A stretch of 59,270 nt of DNA from NCBI GenBank assembly GCA_034663635.1, contig JAXDJH010000020.1, forward strand, positions 1-59,270, in the 5' to 3' direction. The notes beneath the pieces are model-generated. The model was not told the DNA's origin, ran no database searches, and saw nothing but the letters and a program-made list of their open reading frames with translations. Origin of the DNA: JAXDJH01 sp034663635. GTDB lineage: Bacteria; Actinomycetota; CADDZG01; WHSQ01. Of the stretch, positions 43,929 to 52,653 are shown piece after piece; the stretch's first letter is position 1; each line of letters begins with the position of its first letter. Both the position numbers and the translations under genes were made by a program.

Positions 43929-44605
43929 TGAAACAGCGCTCGGTTGCCGTGATAGAGGACGAGGCCACGATCGCGTCGTCGATCGCCGCCCGGCTTCGCA
44001 AGGAGGGCTTCTCAGTTGAGATCGCCGTCGACGGGCCGAAGGGCGTCGAGCTCAGCGACCGGATGAAGCCGGATCTCGTCATCCTCGATCTGATGCTTCC
44101 GGGACTCGACGGCCTCGAGGTGTGCAGACGCATCCAGCGTGAGCGCCCGGTGCCGGTTCTCATGCTCACCGCCCGAGACAGCGAGACCGACATGCTCGTT
44201 GGGCTCGGCATGGGGGCCGACGATTACATGACCAAGCCGTTCTCGCTCCGTGAGCTTGTGGCGCGCGTCCACGTCCTGCTCCGCCGCGTTGATCGTGCGC
44301 CGAATCCACCGGGTGCCCCGATACGGATCGAGGAGGTCGAGATCGATCCCGGCCGCCGTCAGGTGTCCAAGAAGGGCGAGGTCATCCACCTAACGCCGAT
44401 CGAGTTCGACCTCCTCTACAAACTCGCGTCGAGGCCGGGCATCGTCTACTCGCGCGAGCAACTCCTCGGCGAGGTCTGGGGCTACCGAGATGACTCGAGC
44501 GCACGCACGGTCGACACGCACGTTGGATCGCTTCGGCGGAAACTCGGCTCCGATCTGATCCGGACCTCTCACGGCGTGGGGTACGCGTTCCGCTCAAACC
44601 GATGA
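43928..44605 (+). CDS. OmpR-family response regulator
   Basis: 225 residues. Receiver with Asp54 (LVILDLMLPG) and Lys103 (YMTKPFS); winged helix (about 130-225) with LTPIEFDLLYKLASRPGIVYSREQL split by linker, ending VGYAFRSNR. GTG start overlapping the YjbQ stop (TAGTG). Pairs with the downstream kinase. Confidence 0.92.
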   Translation: MKQRSVAVIEDEATIASSIAARLRKEGFSVEIAVDGPKGVELSDRMKPDLVILDLMLPGLDGLEVCRRIQRERPVPVLMLTARDSETDMLVGLGMGADDYMTKPFSLRELVARVHVLLRRVDRAPNPPGAPIRIEEVEIDPGRRQVSKKGEVIHLTPIEFDLLYKLASRPGIVYSREQLLGEVWGYRDDSSARTVDTHVGSLRRKLGSDLIRTSHGVGYAFRSNR

Positions 44606-45603
44606 GGCCGCTGGACCCACTGTCGTCGATCAAGACCAAGCTGGGCGTCTTGATCGTGTCGGCCGTCGGAGTGACTGTCGTTGCGATCGTGATCGGCGTG
44701 CGGATCGGCTCGCCCAAATGGTTGACCGGAGGGCTGGCCGCGATCCTCGCTCTAGGCATGGTGCAGTTCCTCGCGAGAGGGATGACATCGCCGCTGCGTG
44801 AGATGGCGGCGGCCGCTCGAGACATGGCCCGTGGCGACTACACGAGGCGTGTGAGCGCTTCCTCTCGAGATGAAGTCGGAGAGCTCGGGCGCGCTTTCAA
44901 CAAGATGGCCGCGGATCTCGCCGAGGTCGACCGGATGCGCAAGGACCTCGTCGCGAACGTCTCGCACGAGCTCCGCACGCCGATCAGCGCCCTACAGGCG
45001 GTGCTCGAGAACATGATCGACGGCGTCGAACCACCCGATCCCGCGACGCTGCAAACGATGCTGACGCAGGTGGAGAGACTCGGTCGGCTCGTCTCTCAGC
45101 TCCTCGACCTATCGCGCCTCGAGTCCGGCGCGATCCCAATCGACGTTCGCCCGTTCGAAGTGGGGACTCTTCTCGAGCAAGCGGCCGCGGAGTTCAAGCT
45201 CGGCTCCCAGCGCGCCTCCGACAAGAACGTCCGTCTCGATGTGATCCTGCCGGAGGCAGGTCTGACTGCAACCGGAGACGCGGAGCGCGTTCATCAGGTC
45301 GTCGCCAATCTCCTCGATAACGCGGTCAGGCATTCGCCCGAAGGGGGAGTGGTCGGCTTAACCGCGACGGAAGACGACGGAGGCGTGCGCATCGAGGTGC
45401 GTGACGAGGGGCCCGGGATCCCAGAAGGCGAAAGGGAACGGATCTTCGAGCGTTTCTATCGGTCCGACAGCGCGCGGGCCGGTGGGGGCTCCGGGCTGGG
45501 CCTCGCTATCGCTCGTTGGATCGTCGATATGCATGGAGGCGAGATCAAGGCCGAGAACGCCGATCCCAGTGGCTGCCGGGTGGTCGTCCGCTTGCCCCGC
45601 TAG
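44602..45603 (+). CDS. Sensor histidine kinase
   Basis: 333 residues. Two N-terminal helices (about 13-34, 41-58) with almost no outer loop, HAMP (about 60-110), HisKA with His122 in SHELRTPIS, N box NLLDNAVRHS, G1 DEGPGIPEGE and G2 GGGSGLGLAIAR. Overlaps the regulator by ATGA. With little periplasmic loop, it probably senses the membrane or a partner. Confidence 0.92.
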   Translation: MRPLDPLSSIKTKLGVLIVSAVGVTVVAIVIGVRIGSPKWLTGGLAAILALGMVQFLARGMTSPLREMAAAARDMARGDYTRRVSASSRDEVGELGRAFNKMAADLAEVDRMRKDLVANVSHELRTPISALQAVLENMIDGVEPPDPATLQTMLTQVERLGRLVSQLLDLSRLESGAIPIDVRPFEVGTLLEQAAAEFKLGSQRASDKNVRLDVILPEAGLTATGDAERVHQVVANLLDNAVRHSPEGGVVGLTATEDDGGVRIEVRDEGPGIPEGERERIFERFYRSDSARAGGGSGLGLAIARWIVDMHGGEIKAENADPSGCRVVVRLPR

Positions 45604-46616
45604 CGCGAGCGAAAGATCAGTTTCATCTCGGTCGCATCCAGCGTGCAAGGAAGACCGACAGGCATCGTCAACATCGGGTCTGTGTGACCACAGTCGATGT
45701 TGGCGAGGACGGGGATGCCGGCGACCTCGGTCCTGTATCGCACGACATCCCAGAGGACCGACACGTTCTCCCTTGGGTATTCCGCGGGGCGGGCGATCGT
45801 GAGACCCGCGATCGCATCGAACACACCGAGGTTGTCTAGGTCGCTGAGGTACGCGTCGACGTGCTCGGGCGATGGTCCCTCCTCGGAGGTCTCTAGATGC
45901 AGGATGGCGCCCTCGAGATCGAGCCACTCGGTCGATCCCTTCAGGTGCCAGACGATCGTCTCGAGACAGCCGGCGACGAGCGGACCCGTAGCCCGGCCCC
46001 CGCGGATCGCGACCCATCCCTCGCCGGGAATGAGCGTGCGCGCCCGCTCCAGATCGGCCTGCGTATCCCAGTCGAGGAACTCATCGGTCCATTCCTGAGC
46101 CGCGTCCGGTTCGATCGGTCCGTCGTCGAACCACGCGGCCTTCAGATACCGATCGGTGTAGTCCAGAACCTTGGGGTACTCGGCTATCCCCGTGGTGAGG
46201 GCCGTCCCATAGAAAGAGGCCAGACCGGCGTGCTTCAGAAGGGCCCATTGAAGAACCGTGTTGTCGGAATAGCCCTGGAACCATTTCGGATGAGCGCGGA
46301 TCAGGTCGTAGTCGAGATGAGGAATCATCTGGTTCGAGTGGTTACCGCCGATCGACGCGAGGACCAAAGTGACCTCGTCGTCCACGAAGGCCGCGTGGAT
46401 GTCCGCCGCCCTCTCGGCCCCGGATCCCGAAGTCCATCGGCCGTCGTCGCCGCGGGCATTCGGCATCAGCTTCACTCGAAGACCCAGCGACTCGAGGTAC
46501 GCGACTCCGCGCTCCATCCGATGCGGATGACGCGCCGGCGCGGGATAGGAAGGAGTGGCGATCGCGACGGTGTCTCCAGCCTGCAGCGGCGGGGGAACGA
46601 TGGGTTGGAGGGCCAT
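45600..46616 (-). CDS. S66-family (LD-carboxypeptidase/MccF-like) serine peptidase
   Basis: 338 residues. Nucleophile Ser in QGYSDNT (about 118), Glu in HLETSEEGPS and His in DCGHTDPM; opening LQAGDTVAIATPSYP. Members recycle peptidoglycan tetrapeptides or give immunity to microcin C7-type aminoacyl-nucleotides. Shares its stop CTAG with the histidine kinase. Confidence 0.88.
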   Translation of the reverse strand: MALQPIVPPPLQAGDTVAIATPSYPAPARHPHRMERGVAYLESLGLRVKLMPNARGDDGRWTSGSGAERAADIHAAFVDDEVTLVLASIGGNHSNQMIPHLDYDLIRAHPKWFQGYSDNTVLQWALLKHAGLASFYGTALTTGIAEYPKVLDYTDRYLKAAWFDDGPIEPDAAQEWTDEFLDWDTQADLERARTLIPGEGWVAIRGGRATGPLVAGCLETIVWHLKGSTEWLDLEGAILHLETSEEGPSPEHVDAYLSDLDNLGVFDAIAGLTIARPAEYPRENVSVLWDVVRYRTEVAGIPVLANIDCGHTDPMLTMPVGLPCTLDATEMKLIFRSR

Positions 46617-46664
46617 GAAGCGGGCAGACTACGTCCGAGATGAACCATCCAAGGAGGGGCGAAG

Positions 46665-46817
46665 ATGACCGACACCGAGAAGAACGAGACCGAAAGCACC
46701 GACGGCCCGGGCGGCGTGACCATCGACGAGCCAACCGATCCCGCCTTGACGGGAACGGACTCGGACGACTTCGGTGAGGAAGCTCCGGAACCGGGAGTCG
46801 GGTCGGACGATTCCTAG
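46665..46817 (+). CDS. Small acidic protein
   Basis: 50 residues with a strong ribosome site AAGGAGGGG five bases before ATG. Sixteen Asp/Glu and one Lys; starts MTDTEKNETESTDG and ends GVGSDDS. Probably disordered. No family recognised. Divergent from S66 and ends on a CTAG shared with the GGDEF-EAL gene. Confidence 0.65.
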   Translation: MTDTEKNETESTDGPGGVTIDEPTDPALTGTDSDDFGEEAPEPGVGSDDS

Positions 46818-48766
46818 AGGGGCCAGCGCGGCGTCGTCAAAGTGAGCCACCTCGGGATCTGGTCGGCGGGCATCGGACGACTTTTGTAGAACCCCTGCGC
46901 GTAGTCACACCCGAGTAGCTCGAGCTGACGCCAGACGGCCGCCGTCTCGACCCCTTCGGCGACGACCCGAAGCCCGAGGTTTCGGCCCAGGTCGATCGTG
47001 GATCGCACGATCACGGCGTCGCTCTCGTCGACATCCATGTTCATCACGAATGACTTGTCGATCTTGAGTTCCTTGACTGGAAGCTTTCGCAGATGTCCGA
47101 GGGACGAGTAGCCCGTTCCGAAGTCGTCGATAGCCATATCGACGCGCATCTGAGACAGGCGAGCCAGGATGCTCATCGCCCTGATGGGATCGTGCACCAG
47201 CGTGCTCTCGGTGATCTCGAGTTGCAGACAGCCCGGCGGGAGACGCCACTTGCGCAGCAGGCGCTCGACGTGATCTGGGAAATGAAGATCGAGGAGGTTA
47301 CGCGGCGACATGTTCACCGCGACGGTCAGATCGATCCCCTGATCCCTCCAGGCAGCCACCTGGCGGAGGGACTTGTCGAGCACGTACATCGTCAGTGGTT
47401 CGATCAACCCGGTGTGCTCGGCGATCGGGATGAATTCTGCCGGCGGGAGCACGCCTCGCATCGGGTGGTCCCAACGAACGAGCGCTTCGACCACGATGGC
47501 TTGACCGGTTTTCAGATCCACCTTGGGCTGGTAGTGGAGGATGAACTCCTCGTCATCGATCGCCCGGCGGAGCTCCGCGACGAGCGCGAGGCGGGACGGC
47601 GAGTACTGGTCGCGCTCGGCCGTGTAGATCTCGCATCCCGTGCCTGCCGCTTTTGCGAGGTACATCGCGACGTCGGCTCGTTGTAGGAGCAGGTCGACGT
47701 CTTTGCCGTGGCCGGGGAAGAACGAGATACCGATGCTCACTCTCACATCGAGGGCCATGCCCTCGACCACGAATGGATGATGGAAGGCCTCGCGGATCTT
47801 CTCGGCGACATTGAGGGCCGCTACAGGGTCCGGGATATTGGGCAGAAGGATCGCGAACTCATCGCCACCGAGTCGGGCGACCGTGTCCGTTTCACGCAGA
47901 GCTTGTTCGAGCCGTCTCGCGATCTGTTGAAGGACGAGATCGCCTTTGTGATGCCCGAGCGTGTCGTTGATCTCCTTGAATCTGTCGAGGTCCATGAGCA
48001 TCACGCCCGCGATGAGGTCCTCGCGCTCGGCCACGAGCAGTGCCTGATGAACACGGTCGTGGAACAGTCCGCGGTTGGCAAGACCGGTCAGGACGTCGTG
48101 GAAGGCTTGATACGCGTTGTAGTCGGCCTGCGTCCGAAGTTTGCGCGATGCGTCGGCCACGATCCGGAACACCGCGAGGTAGAGCAGGAAAAGGCCACCG
48201 ATAACGACGAGCATCAGTTGGCGCGAATCGGTCCGGATTGCCCCGGCCAGCGGTTCGTAGGGGAGCGAGATCTCGACCACGCCCGAGGGCGCCGACCCCG
48301 GATCGAAGCGAAGTGGGACGAAGACGTTGAGGACCTCCATAGCGGTGTCCCCACTGCCCGTCCAGCCGGTGATGGCTTGTGACTCGCCGGCAAGCGCCCC
48401 TTCGAGTGAGGGCTCGTTTTCGGCCCTTTGACCGATGAGAGATGAGTCGCCGGAGTAAACGACCTTGAAGTTGCGGTTCATGATCTTGTAATCCGCCACG
48501 GAACCCTCGATCAGGGTTTCGCCTCGGAGGGCCTCTTCGAGAGCTCGGGATTCGCTGCTAGACAGCCCGGACTCGAGGTTCCCTTCGGTGATGTGGGGTT
48601 GGATGCCGAGTTGCGCGCCCACTTCGACGCTTTGCTTCGCGCTGGCGATCGCGCGCTCACGGATGAAGGTATTGAGGATGTGGTTCAGCACCAGCCCCAG
48701 CAGCAGCATGGGGACGGCGCTCATCAGACCGAATTTCGCCAGAAGGCTAAGTTTTCGCACGATCAC
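46814..48766 (-). CDS. GGDEF-EAL cyclic-di-GMP enzyme with periplasmic sensor
   Basis: 650 residues. Helices at 8-28 and 184-202 flank a Cache-like periplasmic domain. GGDEF at 300-304 is intact, with an I-site RETD (291-294). The EAL domain has VVEALVRWDHP, LQLEITES and DDFGTGYSSLGHL. Could synthesise and degrade c-di-GMP. GTG start. Confidence 0.92.
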   Translation of the reverse strand: MIVRKLSLLAKFGLMSAVPMLLLGLVLNHILNTFIRERAIASAKQSVEVGAQLGIQPHITEGNLESGLSSSESRALEEALRGETLIEGSVADYKIMNRNFKVVYSGDSSLIGQRAENEPSLEGALAGESQAITGWTGSGDTAMEVLNVFVPLRFDPGSAPSGVVEISLPYEPLAGAIRTDSRQLMLVVIGGLFLLYLAVFRIVADASRKLRTQADYNAYQAFHDVLTGLANRGLFHDRVHQALLVAEREDLIAGVMLMDLDRFKEINDTLGHHKGDLVLQQIARRLEQALRETDTVARLGGDEFAILLPNIPDPVAALNVAEKIREAFHHPFVVEGMALDVRVSIGISFFPGHGKDVDLLLQRADVAMYLAKAAGTGCEIYTAERDQYSPSRLALVAELRRAIDDEEFILHYQPKVDLKTGQAIVVEALVRWDHPMRGVLPPAEFIPIAEHTGLIEPLTMYVLDKSLRQVAAWRDQGIDLTVAVNMSPRNLLDLHFPDHVERLLRKWRLPPGCLQLEITESTLVHDPIRAMSILARLSQMRVDMAIDDFGTGYSSLGHLRKLPVKELKIDKSFVMNMDVDESDAVIVRSTIDLGRNLGLRVVAEGVETAAVWRQLELLGCDYAQGFYKSRPMPADQIPRWLTLTTPRWPL

Positions 48767-48825
48767 ATTCAGGTTAGGGCACGTCGCCGTCTCTGCCCAT
48801 GCGTAGTTTCAGTCTTTCTGCCTGG

Positions 48826-50061
48826 TTATACCGGGCTATTACCGGACAAATCTGATGAGGAGGACCGGACGTTGAGCAGAGCGAGAACCCCGATGACTGC
48901 AACGATCAGGTTGCGTGCCAGCAGAACCATGAGACCCGGCAGATTGCCGGTTCGGGTGCCTCCTTCGAACAACGGCTGGATCACTTCGCCGATCGTGTAC
49001 GGGAAGACGATCTGCGTGAGACCTGCAACGACGAGCACGAGCAGAAGCGGGATCAATGCTCGGGTCGAGCGCGGCCAGCAAGCAGCTACGGCGGCCAGCG
49101 CGACCAGCCAGATCCCGTACTGGGGCGAAAACACGGTGCCGAAGAACATGAGCAGGGCCAGGATCCCGTAGAGCCCAAGCGCGAGCGTCGGAACGTCGTC
49201 ACGTTCGATCTTCCGGTGCACGAGGAACGTGCCCGCCACCAAGGCGATCAGAGAGCCGCTCAGCGCGAGGTTCTTAAGGAGCGAACCGGCAGTCGAGATC
49301 ACCTCGTACGCGCCAAATCTGATCGTGACGAATATCGCATAGCCGAAGCGACTCGCCAGCAGCAGGAAGCCTCCCCACGTGCTCTCGATCTGGATGCCGC
49401 GCAAGCCGTGGTACTGAACTACATCGCGCATCAGGTCTGGACCCGCCCCCGTGATGAAGATCGGGATCACAAGGGCCGCGACTATCGCCACGCATCCGAG
49501 CGCGAACGATCGCTTGCGCGGCGAAGCGACGAAGGTCGCCGGGATAAGGAACGCGGGGTAGACCTTCGCGGCCGCTCCGAAACCAAGGAGGGCGCCGGCG
49601 GCCGACCACGCTCCGACCGAAGCACGTTCCACGGCCCAGATCGTCGCGACCGCCGGAAGGAGATCGAGGCGCAGGTAGATGATCGGACCGAGCAGTAGAC
49701 CGCCGAGGATCCATAGGGCGGGGCCGATCCATGAGCCGTATCGATGAGCGAGGACGATCACTCCCGCGAACCCGATCAGGTCGACGACGGTCATCAGCCA
49801 GACGAACCGGTCCCGGTAGGTGTCGCCGGCGAAGCCCAGGACCTTGGGGGCCGCGATGAAAGGGAGAGACCCCGGCGGGTACTCGATCTCGATGTCCTTA
49901 TAGGCGCGCTTGTCTCCGTCGATTAGGTCGTTCGCCCACGATTCGTATTTCCCGACATCACCCGAGGTCGCGATATTGATCGGGCGGAATGCAGCGGCTG
50001 TTGTGAAGATGCGGCAGGCGATGAATGCGATGCCCAGGATGACGAGCGTGCGTCGACTCAC
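48826..50061 (-). CDS. GT87-family membrane mannosyltransferase-like protein
   Basis: 411 residues. About ten helices; first loop has DVGKYESWANDLIDGD..EIEYPPGSLPF, the GT-C acidic motif region of GT87. These transfer mannose from polyprenyl-phosphate-mannose in actinobacterial envelopes. GTG 50061 chosen because it makes a GTGA overlap with the ligase stop and places the first helix at the N-terminus; the frame opens at 50193. Confidence 0.82.
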   Translation of the reverse strand: MSRRTLVILGIAFIACRIFTTAAAFRPINIATSGDVGKYESWANDLIDGDKRAYKDIEIEYPPGSLPFIAAPKVLGFAGDTYRDRFVWLMTVVDLIGFAGVIVLAHRYGSWIGPALWILGGLLLGPIIYLRLDLLPAVATIWAVERASVGAWSAAGALLGFGAAAKVYPAFLIPATFVASPRKRSFALGCVAIVAALVIPIFITGAGPDLMRDVVQYHGLRGIQIESTWGGFLLLASRFGYAIFVTIRFGAYEVISTAGSLLKNLALSGSLIALVAGTFLVHRKIERDDVPTLALGLYGILALLMFFGTVFSPQYGIWLVALAAVAACWPRSTRALIPLLLVLVVAGLTQIVFPYTIGEVIQPLFEGGTRTGNLPGLMVLLARNLIVAVIGVLALLNVRSSSSDLSGNSPV

Positions 50062-51146
50062 GACCTCGTTCGGCCGCGCGGCATGATCTGGTCGAAGCGA
50101 CATTCCTCGGGAGGCTTGTCCGGTCGCCAGCGTTGGAATCTGGCCGCGTGGCGGAACCGACCGTTCTGGAGATGCTCGTATCGGACCTCGCACGCAAGCA
50201 CCGGCTTGATGGGCACGTAACTCGCGTCTCTACCGGTCATGCCCGTCCACCGACTCGGCCCCCCCGGAGTGCGGCCTCCTCCGAAACTTTCATGGCCTTC
50301 GTACTTCTTAAGGTCCGCGAGCAGCTTCTTACGCTCCGGGGCCTTGAATGACGACGTGTGACCTACGTACTGCAGGACGCCCTCGTCGTCGTAAAGGCCG
50401 AGCAGCAACGATCCGACTCCGTCGTTCGTCTTGTTGATCCTGTAACCGCCCACGACGCAGTCGGCGGTCCGGTGATGCTTGATCTTCAGCATCGCGCGGA
50501 CCCCGGGCGCGTAGACCTGATCGGTCTTCTTGGCGATGACTCCATCGAGCCCCGCGCCCTCGAACACCTCGAACCAGAACTCCGCGATCTTCGGGTCTGC
50601 CGTCTGCGGAGTGATCGCCACGAGGGGGCTCGGTTGAAGCGCCTCGATCACTTTGTCCTCGAGATCGCCGTGGTCTTCCTTCGGACCGTCTCCGGGTAGA
50701 TGGACCGCATTCGCAAGGAGCTCCTCGAGTCGAGCCCGCCGGGTGTCGAGCCGCGCCTCGCGCAGATCTTTCTTCCCTTCTGAGAGGAGGTCGAACGCGA
50801 CGAAGGATGCTGGAGTTGTCTCGGACAGCATCTTCACGCGCGACGCCGCGGGATGGATCCGCTGGAGGAGTCGGTCGAAGTCGAGACCTTCCTTCATCGG
50901 CACCACGATCTCGCCGTCCAACACGCAGGCTTTCGGGAGCGAGTCGGCAAGGGCCGCCTCGACCTCCGGGAAGTATCGGTTCAAAGGCTTGAGGTCCCGG
51001 CTGTAGATGGTGACGTCGGACCCATCCTTGAAGACGACCGCCCTGAAGCCGTCCCACTTCGGCTCGTAGACCCAGTCTCCAGTGGGCATCCCCTCCGAGA
51101 CCTTGGCCAGCATCGGCTCGATGGGAGGGTCGAAGGGCAGCGCCAT
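50058..51146 (-). CDS. ATP-dependent DNA ligase, LigC-like
   Basis: 362 residues. Opens FDPPIEPMLAKV, like mycobacterial LigC. Lys30 in EPKWDGFR, LDGEIV, LDGVIAKK and MLKIKHHR are motifs I, III, IV and V. Works in repair outside replication. Overlaps the GT87 gene by GTGA. The start ATG at 51146 lies 19 bases from the divergent PHP gene start; earlier ATGs at 51155 and 51158 are possible. Confidence 0.88.
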   Translation of the reverse strand: MALPFDPPIEPMLAKVSEGMPTGDWVYEPKWDGFRAVVFKDGSDVTIYSRDLKPLNRYFPEVEAALADSLPKACVLDGEIVVPMKEGLDFDRLLQRIHPAASRVKMLSETTPASFVAFDLLSEGKKDLREARLDTRRARLEELLANAVHLPGDGPKEDHGDLEDKVIEALQPSPLVAITPQTADPKIAEFWFEVFEGAGLDGVIAKKTDQVYAPGVRAMLKIKHHRTADCVVGGYRINKTNDGVGSLLLGLYDDEGVLQYVGHTSSFKAPERKKLLADLKKYEGHESFGGGRTPGGPSRWTGMTGRDASYVPIKPVLACEVRYEHLQNGRFRHAARFQRWRPDKPPEECRFDQIMPRGRTRS

Positions 51147-51165
51147 GGGGTACATCATCCCTTCG

Positions 51166-52194
51166 ATGAGCCTCACGAATATGCAGCTAGCGGAACTCTG
51201 TGCGATCGGGGCCGAACAGTTCACCGAGAACAAGGAGAAAGCCCTCCGCAGGACGTCTCGGAAGGCCCTTCAATGGCCCGAGGAGGCGGCGAAGATCGCG
51301 TCCGACGGGCGCTCATTGCGTGAACTGGACGGGGTCGGGCCGTGGGTCGCGGCCCAACTGGACGCTCTCCTTAACGAGCCGCCGGAGGAGATCCCAGAGC
51401 CACCCCCGATCAGAGCCGGCTTCGAGTCGTTCGCCGCTTCAAGGGAGCTGCTCGCCACAGAGCCGGCTCGCCGGCGTGACATCAAAGGCGATCTCCAGAT
51501 GCACACGCGCTACAGCGACGGCCGGGCATCGATCCGCGACATGGCGAACTCGGGCATCGAACTCGGTTACGACTACATCGCGATCACCGACCACAGCAAG
51601 GGTCTGAAGATCGCCGGCGGCATGGACGAGGACACGCTCGCGAATCAGGGGGCCGAGATAGACGACGTCAATGGCGAGCTGGACGGCTTCCGTGTTCTGA
51701 AAGCGTTGGAGATGAACGTCAGTCCCGACGGGAGCGGCGACATGGAGCCCGATGCCCTCTTGAGTCTCGATCTCGTTCTGGGCTCGTTCCATTCCAAGCT
51801 GCGGATCAAGGAGGATCAAACGGAGCGCTATCTGAGCGCGCTGCGCAATCCCTACGTTCATGTCCTCGGTCACCCGAGGGGGCGCATCTTCAATTTCAGA
51901 TTGGGACTGAGTGCCGATTGGCCTCGGGTGTTCGAGGAGGCCGCTGCACTCGACAAGGCGGTCGAGATCGACGGATTCCCTTACCGGCAAGACCTGAACG
52001 TCGGGTTGCTAGAGCTTGCTCGTGAGTCCGGTGTTCGTATCTCGATCGGAACGGACGCGCACAACGAGGCCGAGATGCAATACATCGAGGTAGGAGCTGC
52101 GGCGGCGCTCGCTGCGGGGATCCCGACGGATCGGATACTGAACTACAAGCCGGCCGACGAGATCCTGGCCTGGACGGATTCGCTCAAGCCTTAG
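51166..52194 (+). CDS. HhH-PHP protein, PolX-like without polymerase domain
   Basis: 342 residues. N-terminal helical domain with a helix-hairpin-helix LRELDGVGPWVAAQLDALL (about 51-69), then a PHP phosphoesterase domain with DLQMHTRYSDG (about 111-121), AITDHSKGL, GSFHSKL, HVLGHPRG and SIGTDAHN. PolX proteins are about 570 residues with a nucleotidyltransferase between; this one lacks it. Probably a repair phosphoesterase or 3' exonuclease. No ribosome site, so possibly leaderless. Confidence 0.82.
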   Translation: MSLTNMQLAELCAIGAEQFTENKEKALRRTSRKALQWPEEAAKIASDGRSLRELDGVGPWVAAQLDALLNEPPEEIPEPPPIRAGFESFAASRELLATEPARRRDIKGDLQMHTRYSDGRASIRDMANSGIELGYDYIAITDHSKGLKIAGGMDEDTLANQGAEIDDVNGELDGFRVLKALEMNVSPDGSGDMEPDALLSLDLVLGSFHSKLRIKEDQTERYLSALRNPYVHVLGHPRGRIFNFRLGLSADWPRVFEEAAALDKAVEIDGFPYRQDLNVGLLELARESGVRISIGTDAHNEAEMQYIEVGAAAALAAGIPTDRILNYKPADEILAWTDSLKP

Positions 52195-52206
52195 TCTGCG
52201 GCGACC

Positions 52207-52653
52207 ATGGCAGAGAGCAAACAAGATCGAGAACTCATCGAGCTGTTGAATGAGCTGCGCGTCGTTCTTCCCGGCGTGCAGGTCCTGTTCGCATTCCTCT
52301 TGACAGTTCCCTTCGCCCAAGGCTGGACGAAGGTGACGGGCTCCGAGAAGGCGGTCTTCTTCACTGCCTTCGTGTGCATGGCGATAGCCACGGCCCTGCT
52401 GATCGCGCCGAGCGCGTATCACCGCATCCGGTGGCGGGAGAAGGACAAGGAAGCGATGCTCGTCTATTCGAACCGTTTGGCGATCGCGGGGATCTTCTTC
52501 CTTGCCATCGCGATGACGTGCGTCGTCTATTTCCTGACCGACCACCTCTACACGGGCTTAGCTCCATGGGTTACCGCGGGCGTCGCCGGTCTGTTCACCT
52601 GGTTCTGGTTCGGCCTCCCGATCATGAGGCACATCCAAGACTCAGACAACTAG
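52207..52653 (+). CDS. DUF6328 family membrane protein
   Basis: 148 residues. Starts RELIELLNELRVVLPGVQVL, then four helices; YHRIRWREKDKEAML loop. Unknown function. Twelve bases after the PHP gene. Its stop shares CTAG with the convergent beta-propeller gene. Confidence 0.85.
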   Translation: MAESKQDRELIELLNELRVVLPGVQVLFAFLLTVPFAQGWTKVTGSEKAVFFTAFVCMAIATALLIAPSAYHRIRWREKDKEAMLVYSNRLAIAGIFFLAIAMTCVVYFLTDHLYTGLAPWVTAGVAGLFTWFWFGLPIMRHIQDSDN

